Positions 24,304-32,785 of a stretch of 64,000 nucleotides of DNA are shown piece after piece. The notes under the pieces are model-generated. The model saw only the letters and a program-made list of their open reading frames with translations, was not told the DNA's origin and made no database searches. This DNA is from WLND01 sp040398845. Lineage in GTDB: Bacteria; Actinomycetota; Actinomycetes; S36-B12. Each line of letters begins with the position of its first letter. The stretch's first letter is position 1. The stretch is from the NCBI GenBank assembly GCA_040398845.1, contig JBBATH010000005.1, forward strand, positions 62,001 through 126,000, read 5' to 3'. The translations under genes were made by a program, and so were the position numbers.

Positions 24304-25275
24304 CTAGCTGAAAAGCCATCGCCGAAGAGCATCGACCCGCATGGCCCAAATCCGCTGAGACAGGGCGGCTGTCGGTGCAAAAACCTCAGCCGCGTGGTAC
24401 GCACCCGGATTCACATGGAGCTCGGTGGGAACACCCGCTCGCATGAGGCGCGCCGCAAAGTCGATGTCCTCGTCGCGGAACAGATCGAGGTCGCCAACAT
24501 CGATAAAGGTCGGCGGCAGCCCCGAAAGATCGGTGGCTCGAGCCGGAGCGGCGTAGTGGGACACGTGATCAGTGCCGTAGACATCGCCGAGGTACATGCC
24601 CCAAGCTTCGAGGTTACCGGCCCGGTCCCAGATGCCGATATCGGTCACCTCGTGGCTCGACGGCGTCTCGTTACGGTCGTCGATCATCGGGTAGATCGGC
24701 ATCTGCATGCGGATCGCCGGGAATCCGCGGTCACGCGACATGAGCGCGACTGCGAGAACTAGCCCGCCGCCAGCGCTCTGGCCGAACAGGGCGACGCGCT
24801 CGGGGTCTACGCCGATCTCCGCGGCATTCTGGGCCATCCAGACCAAGCCGGTGTAGCAGTCCTCCGGAGCGGCAGGGAACGGGTTCTCCGGCGCGAGGCG
24901 GTATTCCACTGACACGACGACGCAACCGGTCATCTCGCAGAGCATCGTTGCGGAGGCGTCATCCATATCGATGCTGCCGAGCACCATGCCGCCGCCGTGG
25001 ATGTAGAAGATGCCCGGGAGTGCGCCCGAGGAACCCACTGGACGGTACACGCGGACGCCCACCTCGGGGTGGCCGTCACGACCCGGCGCCACGTGATCTT
25101 GCGAGGACACCCTGTCATTCGGCGGGATGCCCTCGGCGCCGGCGGCCAGGATCGCGATGACGAGTTCGCGCCGAGCGACGATGTCGGGGATGGCATTGAA
25201 GCCGCCTGGAAAGGCGCCAAGGAGTCCATCGAGGGGAACACGAACCTCGGGGTCGATCCTGTCCTGCAGTGTCAT
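24304..25275 (-). CDS. Alpha/beta hydrolase, hormone-sensitive-lipase (HSL/family IV) type esterase
   Basis: This 323-residue esterase has the oxyanion-hole motif HGGG (FYIHGGGMVLGS), VEYRLAPENPFPAAPEDC, and the nucleophile elbow GQSAGG. Asp in IDVGDLDLFRDED and His in GAYHAAEVF complete the triad. HSL-family esterases hydrolyse short or medium acyl esters and lactones, fitting a neighbourhood of SDR and beta-oxidation genes. No signal peptide is seen, so it is cytosolic. GGAG precedes the ATG. Confidence 0.9.
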   Translation of the reverse strand: MTLQDRIDPEVRVPLDGLLGAFPGGFNAIPDIVARRELVIAILAAGAEGIPPNDRVSSQDHVAPGRDGHPEVGVRVYRPVGSSGALPGIFYIHGGGMVLGSIDMDDASATMLCEMTGCVVVSVEYRLAPENPFPAAPEDCYTGLVWMAQNAAEIGVDPERVALFGQSAGGGLVLAVALMSRDRGFPAIRMQMPIYPMIDDRNETPSSHEVTDIGIWDRAGNLEAWGMYLGDVYGTDHVSHYAAPARATDLSGLPPTFIDVGDLDLFRDEDIDFAARLMRAGVPTELHVNPGAYHAAEVFAPTAALSQRIWAMRVDALRRWLFS

Positions 25276-25354
25276 CTGAGATCTCCGATCATCTGGGCCA
25301 AAGGGGGTGTGGGGAGGCTACCCGCTGTTCACCGATCGCGCAGCAGGTTTGCTG

Positions 25355-26116
25355 TCATCCGCGCTTGGTGAAAGCCTCGATGAGCGTGATCGCTTCGTCC
25401 CTTGTCACCGCATTGGCGATGGCGTCCACCTCGGCCGCAGCACTCTGGAGTCGAGACATCTCAAAGGATGACCGGATGAGTCGCTTGGCGTCACCGAGTG
25501 CTGCGACCGCCCCCGAGGAGGCGCGGGCTACCAGCGCATCGGCGGTCGCACTGAGGTCATCTGCATCGACAACCTGGGCGACGAGACCCCAAGCGAGCGC
25601 CTCATCGGCGGAGAGCACCCGGCCGGTCAGTGCGAGTTCAAGTGCCCGTTGCTGCCCGACTGCCCGTGCGAGGAGGTACGAGACGCCACAATCGGGAGTG
25701 AGCCCGATACCGGCGTAGGCGGTCAGGAACTTCGTTGAGCGGGAGGCAACGACGACATCGGCATTGAGCACCACTGCAAGGCCTGCCCCGGCAACCGCCC
25801 CCTGGACAGCAGCGATGACCGGGATCGGCAGTTCCGACATGGCACGAAGCCCCGCCTCCAAGGTCTTGGCCAACTCGCGCAGGTAGGCGGCCCTGTCATT
25901 GGCGATGACCATTGACGCAACATCCCCACCGGCGCAGAACCGCGGCCCGTTGCCGGTGAGGAGTACCGCTCGCGCCTCGCTGGCCGCAATAGTCTCGACC
26001 ACCAATGAGAACTTGCGAGCCGCATCGAGGTCGAACGCATTGGATTGGCCCGGCCTGTTGAGCGTGACGCGCGCGATCGAATCGCAGACGTCAAATAGCA
26101 CTGCCTCGTCGTTCAT
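25355..26116 (-). CDS. Enoyl-CoA hydratase/isomerase family (PaaG-like)
   Basis: This 253-residue crotonase-fold protein shows VTLNRPGQSNAFD, LLTGNGPRFCAGGDV, the oxyanion-hole region AAVQGAVAGAGLAVVLNADVVVAS and GIGLTPDCGVSYLL. The first catalytic Glu of true hydratases (as in GGCELA) is replaced here (AGAGLAV), and the second region reads TPDCG. This pattern suits an isomerase such as PaaG more than a hydratase. AAGGGG precedes the ATG. It is divergent from the B12-binding-like gene with a 67-bp spacer. Confidence 0.85.
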   Translation of the reverse strand: MNDEAVLFDVCDSIARVTLNRPGQSNAFDLDAARKFSLVVETIAASEARAVLLTGNGPRFCAGGDVASMVIANDRAAYLRELAKTLEAGLRAMSELPIPVIAAVQGAVAGAGLAVVLNADVVVASRSTKFLTAYAGIGLTPDCGVSYLLARAVGQQRALELALTGRVLSADEALAWGLVAQVVDADDLSATADALVARASSGAVAALGDAKRLIRSSFEMSRLQSAAAEVDAIANAVTRDEAITLIEAFTKRG

Positions 26117-26183
26117 GATGCCCCTTCGCGTAGGTCGTACTCAACTGTGTGGCGGCGCGGACTGACTGTGACATTCTCTCGGC

Positions 26184-26978
26184 ATGACGATCCACCGAGA
26201 CGATACGGGAGCCGACGTCCGACTTGATGGGCCACCACGGCGGATCGTGAGCCTGGTGCCCTCACTCACCGAGGCCCTCGCCGCCAGCGCACCTGAGACC
26301 CTCGTCGGCGCAACCAACTGGTGCAGCCATCCCACCGATCTTGATGCCGTGCGCATCGGGGGAACGAAGAACCCTGATGTAGGAGCGATTATTCGCCTCG
26401 CCCCAGACCTCGTCATCGCCAATGCCGAGGAGAACCGGGCCGACGACGTAGACGCCCTGCGCTCAGCAGGCCAGCAGGTCTGGGTCACCGACATTCGCAC
26501 CGTCGGGCAGGCCCTGAACTCCATGACGCGACTGCTCGAGGCAATCAACGCTCCATCATGCTCCTGGCTTCACGACGCTCGCTCCCGGTGGGAAAGCCTG
26601 CCTGATCGCCCTGCAGCCGAGCGCCGCCGAGCCGTCATCACCATCTGGCGACGGCCCTGGATGCATGTTGGAAGCGACACTTACGCGGGCGATGTCCTGC
26701 GCCGCCTCGGTGTCGACAATGTGCTCGCCAACTCCCCCGAGCGGTACCCCCGCGTGAAACTCGAGGACCTGCCCACCTACGACCTCGTCGTGCTCCCCGA
26801 CGAGCCCTACGCGTTTAGCGCCCACGACGGCCCCGAGTCTTTCGACCCGATTCCCTGCGCGCTCGTCGATGGGCGCTCGCTCACTTGGTACGGCCCGGCG
26901 ATGGTTCGGGCACCGGAAATTCTCGTCAGCCAACTCGCATTGGCACTGCACAACGGCAATCGACAGCCCTCGAACTAA
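26184..26978 (+). CDS. BtuF-like helical-backbone metal/cobalamin-binding protein without signal peptide
   Basis: This 264-residue protein resembles periplasmic vitamin B12/iron-siderophore binding proteins: RRIVSLVPSLTEALAA, LVGATNWCSHP, GGTKNPDVGAIIRLAPDLVIAN, TIWRRPWMHVGSDTYAGDVLRRLGVDNV. Such proteins normally carry a signal peptide or lipobox. Here the first residues are MTIHRDDTGADVRLDG, and an in-frame TGA at 26169 rules out a longer N-terminus, so the protein is predicted to be cytosolic. A role in intracellular cobalamin handling is possible, since the window encodes several B12-dependent functions, but this is speculative. A CATTCT box 6 bp before the ATG suggests a leaderless start. 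Confidence 0.78.
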   Translation: MTIHRDDTGADVRLDGPPRRIVSLVPSLTEALAASAPETLVGATNWCSHPTDLDAVRIGGTKNPDVGAIIRLAPDLVIANAEENRADDVDALRSAGQQVWVTDIRTVGQALNSMTRLLEAINAPSCSWLHDARSRWESLPDRPAAERRRAVITIWRRPWMHVGSDTYAGDVLRRLGVDNVLANSPERYPRVKLEDLPTYDLVVLPDEPYAFSAHDGPESFDPIPCALVDGRSLTWYGPAMVRAPEILVSQLALALHNGNRQPSN

Positions 26979-27051
26979 GGAAGCCTCGTTCGCCCAGATC
27001 CACCCCGGTGAGACCCGAAGGGATGAGGAGGGATAGGAAATCAGCGCTTCG

Positions 27052-27831
27052 CTAGCGGCCCGTGAACTCCGCCTTGCCCGGACCGTGCTCGATGAACGAT
27101 GCCATCCCGAGCTTTTGGTCCTCGGTCGCGAACATGCTGGCGAACGCCTGACGCTCGATCTCAAGGCCGGTGGCGAGATCGGTCTCGAGGCCGGAATCGA
27201 TGGCCCCCTTGGCGGCAGCAAGCGCGAGGCCCGGGCCACGGGCCAACTCAGCCGCCCATGCATGTGCATTGGAGTACACATCCTCGGGGGCAACGACCCG
27301 GTCGACGAGGCCGATCGCTAGGGCTTCCGACGCATCGATGAACCGACCGCTGAAGATGAGGTCCTTGGCCCGCGAGGGTCCGACGAGGCGAGAGAGTCGT
27401 TGGGTGCCGCCAGCGCCGGGGATGATGCCCAAAAGAATCTCGGGCTGGCCGAGACGAGCGTTTTCAGCGGTGACCCGCAGGTCGCAGCACAGTGCGAGCT
27501 CGCAACCCCCGCCGAGCGCATAACCGGTAATCGCCGCGATGGTGGGCTTGGGGATCGCGGCGACAGCCGTGAATGATGCCTGCAAGCCTCGGGAGTGCTG
27601 GGCCATGTCCTGGAAAGACATGTCGGCCATTTCCTTGACGTCGGCGCCGGCGGCGAACACCTTCGGTCCCCCGTAGAGCACAACAGCACCGACATCGGGC
27701 ATTGACGAGGCCTCCAGTGCAGCATCGCGGATCTCCCGCTGCATCTGCAGGGACAGGGCGTTCATCTTCGGGCGGTTCAAGGTGATCGTTGCCACCCGAT
27801 CCACGACCTCCATCGAAACGAAATCAGCCAT
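27052..27831 (-). CDS. Enoyl-CoA hydratase
   Basis: This 259-residue crotonase has both expected glutamates: one in ALGGGCELALCCD and one in GQPEILLGIIPGAGGTQRL. FAAGADVKEM forms the CoA pocket, and the C-terminus HGPGKAEFTGR is typical of short-chain enoyl-CoA hydratases. It hydrates trans-2-enoyl-CoA in beta-oxidation. ATG at 27831 is chosen because AAGGGG lies upstream and it matches the family N-terminus; the reading from 27873 is longer than usual. It is divergent from glgX. Confidence 0.92.
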   Translation of the reverse strand: MADFVSMEVVDRVATITLNRPKMNALSLQMQREIRDAALEASSMPDVGAVVLYGGPKVFAAGADVKEMADMSFQDMAQHSRGLQASFTAVAAIPKPTIAAITGYALGGGCELALCCDLRVTAENARLGQPEILLGIIPGAGGTQRLSRLVGPSRAKDLIFSGRFIDASEALAIGLVDRVVAPEDVYSNAHAWAAELARGPGLALAAAKGAIDSGLETDLATGLEIERQAFASMFATEDQKLGMASFIEHGPGKAEFTGR

Positions 27832-27925
27832 TCCAACCCCTTCTGTCATGAGATGCGCGAGCCTAGCGCGCACCCGGCGGACCTGATCTCAGCGTGCGCC
27901 ACACCTTGTGTCGGGCAGTCACCTG

Positions 27926-27931
27926 TAGCGT
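27926..27931 (+). promoter_or_regulatory. Probable -10 box of a leaderless glgX transcript
   Basis: TAGCGT ends 7 bp before the preferred ATG at 27939, and no ribosome binding site is visible. No convincing -35 box is seen. Confidence 0.4.
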
Positions 27932-27938
27932 CTGCAAA

Positions 27939-30053
27939 ATGTCGATCCGACAACGAAACCCGCATTCCAGTTGGGATCCACTAGGCGTCACGCCGGACGG
28001 ACGGGGCGGGGCAAACATCGCTCTATGGGCGGAGGGCGCCGAAGCAGTCGAACTCTGCATCTTCGATGACGAAGGAGTCGAGCGACGCGTCCCCATCTCC
28101 GACCGAGTTTTCAACGTTTTCCACGGACATGTCGAGCACCTTCCGCCCGGTACCCGCTACGGGTTTCGCGTATATGGGCCTTGGCAACCCGAGAATGGCC
28201 AGCGTTGGAATCCCTCGAAGCTCCTCATCGATCCCTATGCCCGTGCAATCGAGGGTGACTTTCACCTTGATCCCGCAATCTTCGCTCACGTCGGCGGCGA
28301 CGATCTCAGAATGAACAGCGACGACTCCGCACCCTACGTGCCGCGCAGCATCGTCGTCGACTACGAATTCGACTGGAAGGGTGACGCACACCCCCGCACC
28401 CCGTGGGGCGACACTGTCATCTACGAGGCCCATGTGAAGGGCCTCACGAAGTTGCACCCCGATGTCCCTGCCCATCTGCGTGGCACCTATGCAGGCGTCG
28501 CGCACCCTGCGATCGTCCACCACCTGCGTTCCCTCGGAGTGACGGCGATCGAGCTCATGCCGACCCATCACTTCGTTGACGAGATCCACCTGATGGAGCG
28601 GGGGCTTTCGAACTACTGGGGATACAACTCCATCGGATTCTTTGCACCACACGCCGATTACTCCTCGTCCGGTACCCGCGGTGAGCAGGTGCAGGAGTTC
28701 AAGAACATGGTGAAGGACCTGCATTCTGCGGGCCTCGAGGTCATCCTTGATGTTGTCTACAACCACACCGCTGAGGGCAATCAGGATGGCCCGACCCTGT
28801 CGTTCCGGGGTCTCGACAATGACGACTACTACCGGCTTCAGCCCGATCGCCGGTACTACACCGACTACACCGGATGCGGCAACACACTCGATATCTCGAA
28901 GCCACACGTGCTGCAACTCGTCATGGATTCCCTTCGATACTGGGTCACAGAGATGCACGTAGACGGCTTCCGCTTCGACCTCGCCTCGGCCCTTGCCCGC
29001 TCCTTCCATGACGTCGACATGCTCGGTAGTTTCATGACAACCATCCAGCAGGATCCCGTCCTGCGTCGAGTGAAACTCATCGCGGAGCCGTGGGATATCG
29101 GCCCTGGCGGATATCAGGTCGGCGAATTCCCCCCGCTGTGGACTGAATGGAACGGCAAGTACCGCGACTGCATGCGCGATTTCTGGCGAGGATCAAGCGG
29201 CATTGAGGAGCTCGGCTGGCGCCTCACCGGCTCAGCCGACCTCTACGCATCCGAGGGTCGCCGGCCCTCTGCATCGATCAACTTCATCACCGCCCACGAT
29301 GGATTCACCATGCACGACCTCGTCTCATATGAGCACAAGCACAACGATGCGAACCTAGAGGGCAACCGAGACGGCACCGACGACAATCGCTCACGCAACT
29401 ACGGGGTCGAGGGCGCCACCGATGACTCCTCCATCAATGCCGTCAGGGTTCGACAGATCCGCAATCTGCTGGCGACTCTGGCGCTGTCGTCCGGGGTACC
29501 GATGATCGCCGCCGGTGACGAGATCGGGCGCACCCAGATGGGCAACAACAACGCCTATTGTCAGGACAACGTGATCTCCTGGATCGATTGGAACCTTGCG
29601 CCTGCGCAGGTCGGCCTCCTGGAGTTCGCGTCCGGGGTGCTGCGGTTGCGCCGGGAACACCGGGCCTTTCGTCAGCGCAATTTCTTCGATGGCCGACCGA
29701 TGCACGACGGTGGCCCGAAGGATCTCGCCTGGATTTCCCCGGATGGCATCGAATTGAGCCCCGACGCATGGAATGACAGCCGGACCCGAACCCTGGGCAT
29801 GTACGTCTCTGGCGAACTGCACGCGGTGCACCCCGATGGCACGCACGTGCGAGACGACTCGTTTCTCGTCATCTTCCATGCAGGCGAGCAGGAACAGCCC
29901 TTCATCCTTCCGCAGGCTCCCTACGCCCGGTCGTACAGGCGAGTGATCGACACGATGACCGGTAGCACGTCAGAGGCGTCACAGGACAAGGCGGCCGGCA
30001 GTGAGATCACCATGGCTCCGCACAGCCTCACAGTTTTGCGGGTGACGGAATAG
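27939..30053 (+). CDS. glgX: Glycogen debranching enzyme GlgX
   Basis: This 704-residue GH13 enzyme has an N-terminal CBM48-like domain (DPLGVTPDGRGGANIALWAEGAEAVELCIFDD) and a TIM barrel with YEAHVKGLT, DVVYNHTAEG, the nucleophile Asp347 in VDGFRFDLASAL, the acid/base Glu383 in LIAEPWDIG and the third Asp in TAHDGFTMHDL. It cleaves alpha-1,6 branches left after phosphorylase has shortened outer chains, matching the convergent glgP. The ATG at 27939 is preferred over GTG at 27894 because the N-terminus then starts shortly before the CBM48 domain. Its last codons lie in a three-unit tandem repeat. Confidence 0.95.
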   Translation: MSIRQRNPHSSWDPLGVTPDGRGGANIALWAEGAEAVELCIFDDEGVERRVPISDRVFNVFHGHVEHLPPGTRYGFRVYGPWQPENGQRWNPSKLLIDPYARAIEGDFHLDPAIFAHVGGDDLRMNSDDSAPYVPRSIVVDYEFDWKGDAHPRTPWGDTVIYEAHVKGLTKLHPDVPAHLRGTYAGVAHPAIVHHLRSLGVTAIELMPTHHFVDEIHLMERGLSNYWGYNSIGFFAPHADYSSSGTRGEQVQEFKNMVKDLHSAGLEVILDVVYNHTAEGNQDGPTLSFRGLDNDDYYRLQPDRRYYTDYTGCGNTLDISKPHVLQLVMDSLRYWVTEMHVDGFRFDLASALARSFHDVDMLGSFMTTIQQDPVLRRVKLIAEPWDIGPGGYQVGEFPPLWTEWNGKYRDCMRDFWRGSSGIEELGWRLTGSADLYASEGRRPSASINFITAHDGFTMHDLVSYEHKHNDANLEGNRDGTDDNRSRNYGVEGATDDSSINAVRVRQIRNLLATLALSSGVPMIAAGDEIGRTQMGNNNAYCQDNVISWIDWNLAPAQVGLLEFASGVLRLRREHRAFRQRNFFDGRPMHDGGPKDLAWISPDGIELSPDAWNDSRTRTLGMYVSGELHAVHPDGTHVRDDSFLVIFHAGEQEQPFILPQAPYARSYRRVIDTMTGSTSEASQDKAAGSEITMAPHSLTVLRVTE

Positions 30054-30092
30054 TTTTCCGGGTGACAGAATATTTTTGCGGGTGTCCGCCTA
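30033..30092. repeat. Three tandem 20-bp repeats across the glgX stop codon
   Basis: GTTTTGCGGGTGACGGAATA (30033-30052), GTTTTCCGGGTGACAGAATA (30053-30072) and TTTTTGCGGGTGTCCGCCTA (30073-30092) follow one another without gaps. The first encodes the last residues of GlgX, and the glgX TAG spans the junction with the second. The third runs into the stop codon of the converging glgP. Confidence 0.85.
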
Positions 30093-32678
30093 GCCCGCAA
30101 CACTGACCGACGGCAGCACCTGCAGGCCCATCTCCGGGGCAAATGCGAGCCCGGCATGTCGCGGAAGCATCCTCACCGTGTAACCAAAGGGCCCATTTTG
30201 CTCAAGGGTCAGCGTGACCCGGTACTGCCACCCGCCCGGCTCGAAGGACTCCGCCGGCTCCATCGCCGCGTGCTGCGGGGAGACCAATCGGTCGTCAGCA
30301 TCGACGCGGCCGTACACCACTTGGACGAGCACGTCATCCGGGGAAAGCTCCGCAAGCGAGACGAAGGCGCGCACGGTAATCGGCGTGCCGAGGCTCACCG
30401 AGTCGCCGACGCCGTCGGCCTCGACATGATCGACCCTCAGGAGCGGCCACTGAGACCGCTCGCGCTGCTTCCAGGCGCACATCACCTTGGCGAATTCGAA
30501 CCCTGTTGCCTGGACGTGCCGTGATGATGACCCGGCCGGCAGGTAGAGCCGTAGAACGTATTCACGCACCATTCGCGTTGACAGCACCTTCGGGCCAAGC
30601 GTCCGCAAGGTGTGACGGACCATGGCAAGCCATCGGCGCGGCAGGCGTAGGTCGTCGAGATCGTAGAAGGTCACCGCAACCGAGTTCTCGATGAGTTCGT
30701 AAAGGGCCTCTGCCTCGATGTCATCGCGACGATCGGCGTCCTCAACACCATCGGCGGTCGGAATCGCCCAACCATTCTCACCGTCGAACCACTCGTCCCA
30801 CCAGCCATCGAGGATGGAGAGATTGAGCGCACCGTTGAGCGCCGCCTTCATCCCCGAGGTACCACTCGCCTCGAGGGGCCTGATTGGGTTGTTGAGCCAG
30901 ACATCGCAGCCGGGGTAGAGGAGCGTCGCCATAGCCATGTCGTAGTTGGGCAAAAAGACGATTCGATGCCGAACATCTGCTCCATCTGCGAACTCGACGA
31001 GCTCCTGGATGAGCCGCTTGCCACCATCGTCGGCTGGATGCGACTTGCCCGCAACGACGAGTTGGATGGGCCGGACGGGATCGAGGAGGAGCGCGCGGAG
31101 TCGATCCTTGTCACGGAGCATGAGGGTCAAGCGCTTATACGACGGCACCCGACGAGCAAAACCTATGGTGAGGATGTCTGGGTCGAGGACCGAGTTGATC
31201 CACCCGAGTTCCGGCTCGCTGGCACCTCGGGCAAGCCATGATTCGCGCAGGCGATGGCGTGTCATCGTGATGAGCTGCTCGCGCAGTTGACGTTTCACGG
31301 ACCAGAGATGCTCGTCGGTCGTGCTCGCAATCGCTTCCCAGCCCTCCGCTCCATTGATGGGCTCGACGCCGACCGCAGATGACGCGAGATCGCGGATCTC
31401 CCTTGCCACCCAAGTGGGCGCGTGCACTCCATTCGTTATCGACGTAATCGGGACATCCTCTGAGTCGAACCCTGGCCACAGGCCGGCGAACATGCCGCGC
31501 GAGACCTCGCCGTGCAGGAGGCTCACGCCGTTCGCACGCTGCGCGAGGCGTAGGCCCTGCAGCGCCATGTTGAAGACATTCGGGTCACCCCCAGCAAAGG
31601 ATTCCGCACCAAGTTCGAGGATGCGTTGGACAGGAACCCCGGCCTCGGCGTTCTCGCCTCCGAAATACTGCTCGATCAGGTCGCGGGGGAATCGGTCGAT
31701 GCCCGCAGGAACCGGCGTGTGTGTCGTGAACACCGTCCCGGCGCGGCATACCTCGAGCGCTTGGTCGAAGTCGAGGGGCGCCTCCCCCTGAACGAGCTCC
31801 CTTATTCGCTCGATACCGAGGAAGCCTGCGTGGCCCTCGTTCATGTGGAAGACCTCTGGTGCGGCTGCGCCAGTGACGCGGCAGAAGGCGCGAATGGCTC
31901 GAACGCCACCGATACCGAGCAGTATCTCCTGCTGAAGGCGGTGCTCGCCACCGCCGCCGTACAGACGGTCGGTGACCTCGCGCTCCGCCTGGGCGTTCTC
32001 CTCGACGTCAGAGTCAAGGAGGAGCAGCGGAACCCGGCCGACCTCGGCGACCCAGATCCGTGCCGTGATCCGACGTCCGCCGGGAATGCCAAGGGAGATC
32101 TTGACCGGAGCACCATCGACCTCGCGAAGGAGCGAGACCGGGCTTCCATCAGGATCGCACACCGGGTAGTGCTCGAGCTGCCAGCCCTCACGGGAGAGGG
32201 ACTGCCGAAAGTAGCCTGCACGATAGAACAGGCCAATGCCGATGATTTGGACGCCCAGATCGCTCGCGGTCTTGAGGTGGTCGCCGGCCAAGATCCCAAG
32301 GCCACCTGAGTACTGGGGCAGTGCGCCGGTAATGCCGAACTCCGGTGAGAAATACGCGATGCCAGCCGGTGCCTCTGGCCCTAGGGTTTGGTACCAGCGA
32401 TCGGACGACAGGTAGGCGTGGAGGTCGTCACGGCAGCGATTGACCCATCCGACGAACCCCTCGTCGCCAGCGAGCTCTGCAAGCCGCTCAGCGCTGACCT
32501 CGCCGAGCATGCGAACCGCATCCTGGCCGGATGCGGCCCACAGACCGGCATCGATCGCCTCGAAGAGATCCCGAGTCTTGGGATGCCAAGACCAACGCAA
32601 GTTCGTCGCGAGCTCCTCAAGGGGAGTCAACGGGGCGGGGAGACAGGTGCGGACGGTGAACCGTCGAATCGCTCTCAC
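30090..32678 (-). CDS. glgP: Alpha-glucan (glycogen/maltodextrin) phosphorylase
   Basis: This 862-residue protein is of the compact actinobacterial phosphorylase type, close in length to the mycobacterial homologue. It starts RAIRRFTVRTCLPAPLTPLEELATNLRWSWHP and has AYFSPEFGITGALPQYSGGLGILAGDHLK, HMNEGHAGFL, and the pyridoxal-phosphate lysine region EASGTSGMKAALNGALNLSILDGWWDEW. It releases glucose 1-phosphate from alpha-1,4 glucan. GTG at 32678 is chosen: it gives the family length and has TATGGT exactly 6 bp upstream as a leaderless promoter. It is divergent from glgE and convergent with glgX. Confidence 0.93.
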   Translation of the reverse strand: MRAIRRFTVRTCLPAPLTPLEELATNLRWSWHPKTRDLFEAIDAGLWAASGQDAVRMLGEVSAERLAELAGDEGFVGWVNRCRDDLHAYLSSDRWYQTLGPEAPAGIAYFSPEFGITGALPQYSGGLGILAGDHLKTASDLGVQIIGIGLFYRAGYFRQSLSREGWQLEHYPVCDPDGSPVSLLREVDGAPVKISLGIPGGRRITARIWVAEVGRVPLLLLDSDVEENAQAEREVTDRLYGGGGEHRLQQEILLGIGGVRAIRAFCRVTGAAAPEVFHMNEGHAGFLGIERIRELVQGEAPLDFDQALEVCRAGTVFTTHTPVPAGIDRFPRDLIEQYFGGENAEAGVPVQRILELGAESFAGGDPNVFNMALQGLRLAQRANGVSLLHGEVSRGMFAGLWPGFDSEDVPITSITNGVHAPTWVAREIRDLASSAVGVEPINGAEGWEAIASTTDEHLWSVKRQLREQLITMTRHRLRESWLARGASEPELGWINSVLDPDILTIGFARRVPSYKRLTLMLRDKDRLRALLLDPVRPIQLVVAGKSHPADDGGKRLIQELVEFADGADVRHRIVFLPNYDMAMATLLYPGCDVWLNNPIRPLEASGTSGMKAALNGALNLSILDGWWDEWFDGENGWAIPTADGVEDADRRDDIEAEALYELIENSVAVTFYDLDDLRLPRRWLAMVRHTLRTLGPKVLSTRMVREYVLRLYLPAGSSSRHVQATGFEFAKVMCAWKQRERSQWPLLRVDHVEADGVGDSVSLGTPITVRAFVSLAELSPDDVLVQVVYGRVDADDRLVSPQHAAMEPAESFEPGGWQYRVTLTLEQNGPFGYTVRMLPRHAGLAFAPEMGLQVLPSVSVAG

Positions 32679-32684
32679 GCGCAC

Positions 32685-32690
32685 ACCATA
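32685..32690 (-). promoter_or_regulatory. Probable -10 box of a leaderless glgP transcript
   Basis: TATGGT on the minus strand ends 6 bp before the GTG start of glgP. No ribosome binding site lies between them. Confidence 0.5.
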
Positions 32691-32785
32691 CCCCGTATGA
32701 GAACGCTTGCATGGTCTGCAACGCAATGCTCAATGGCCCCGATGACCTCCTCTCTTCGACCCCTGCGCCGTACTCTTACCCCACC

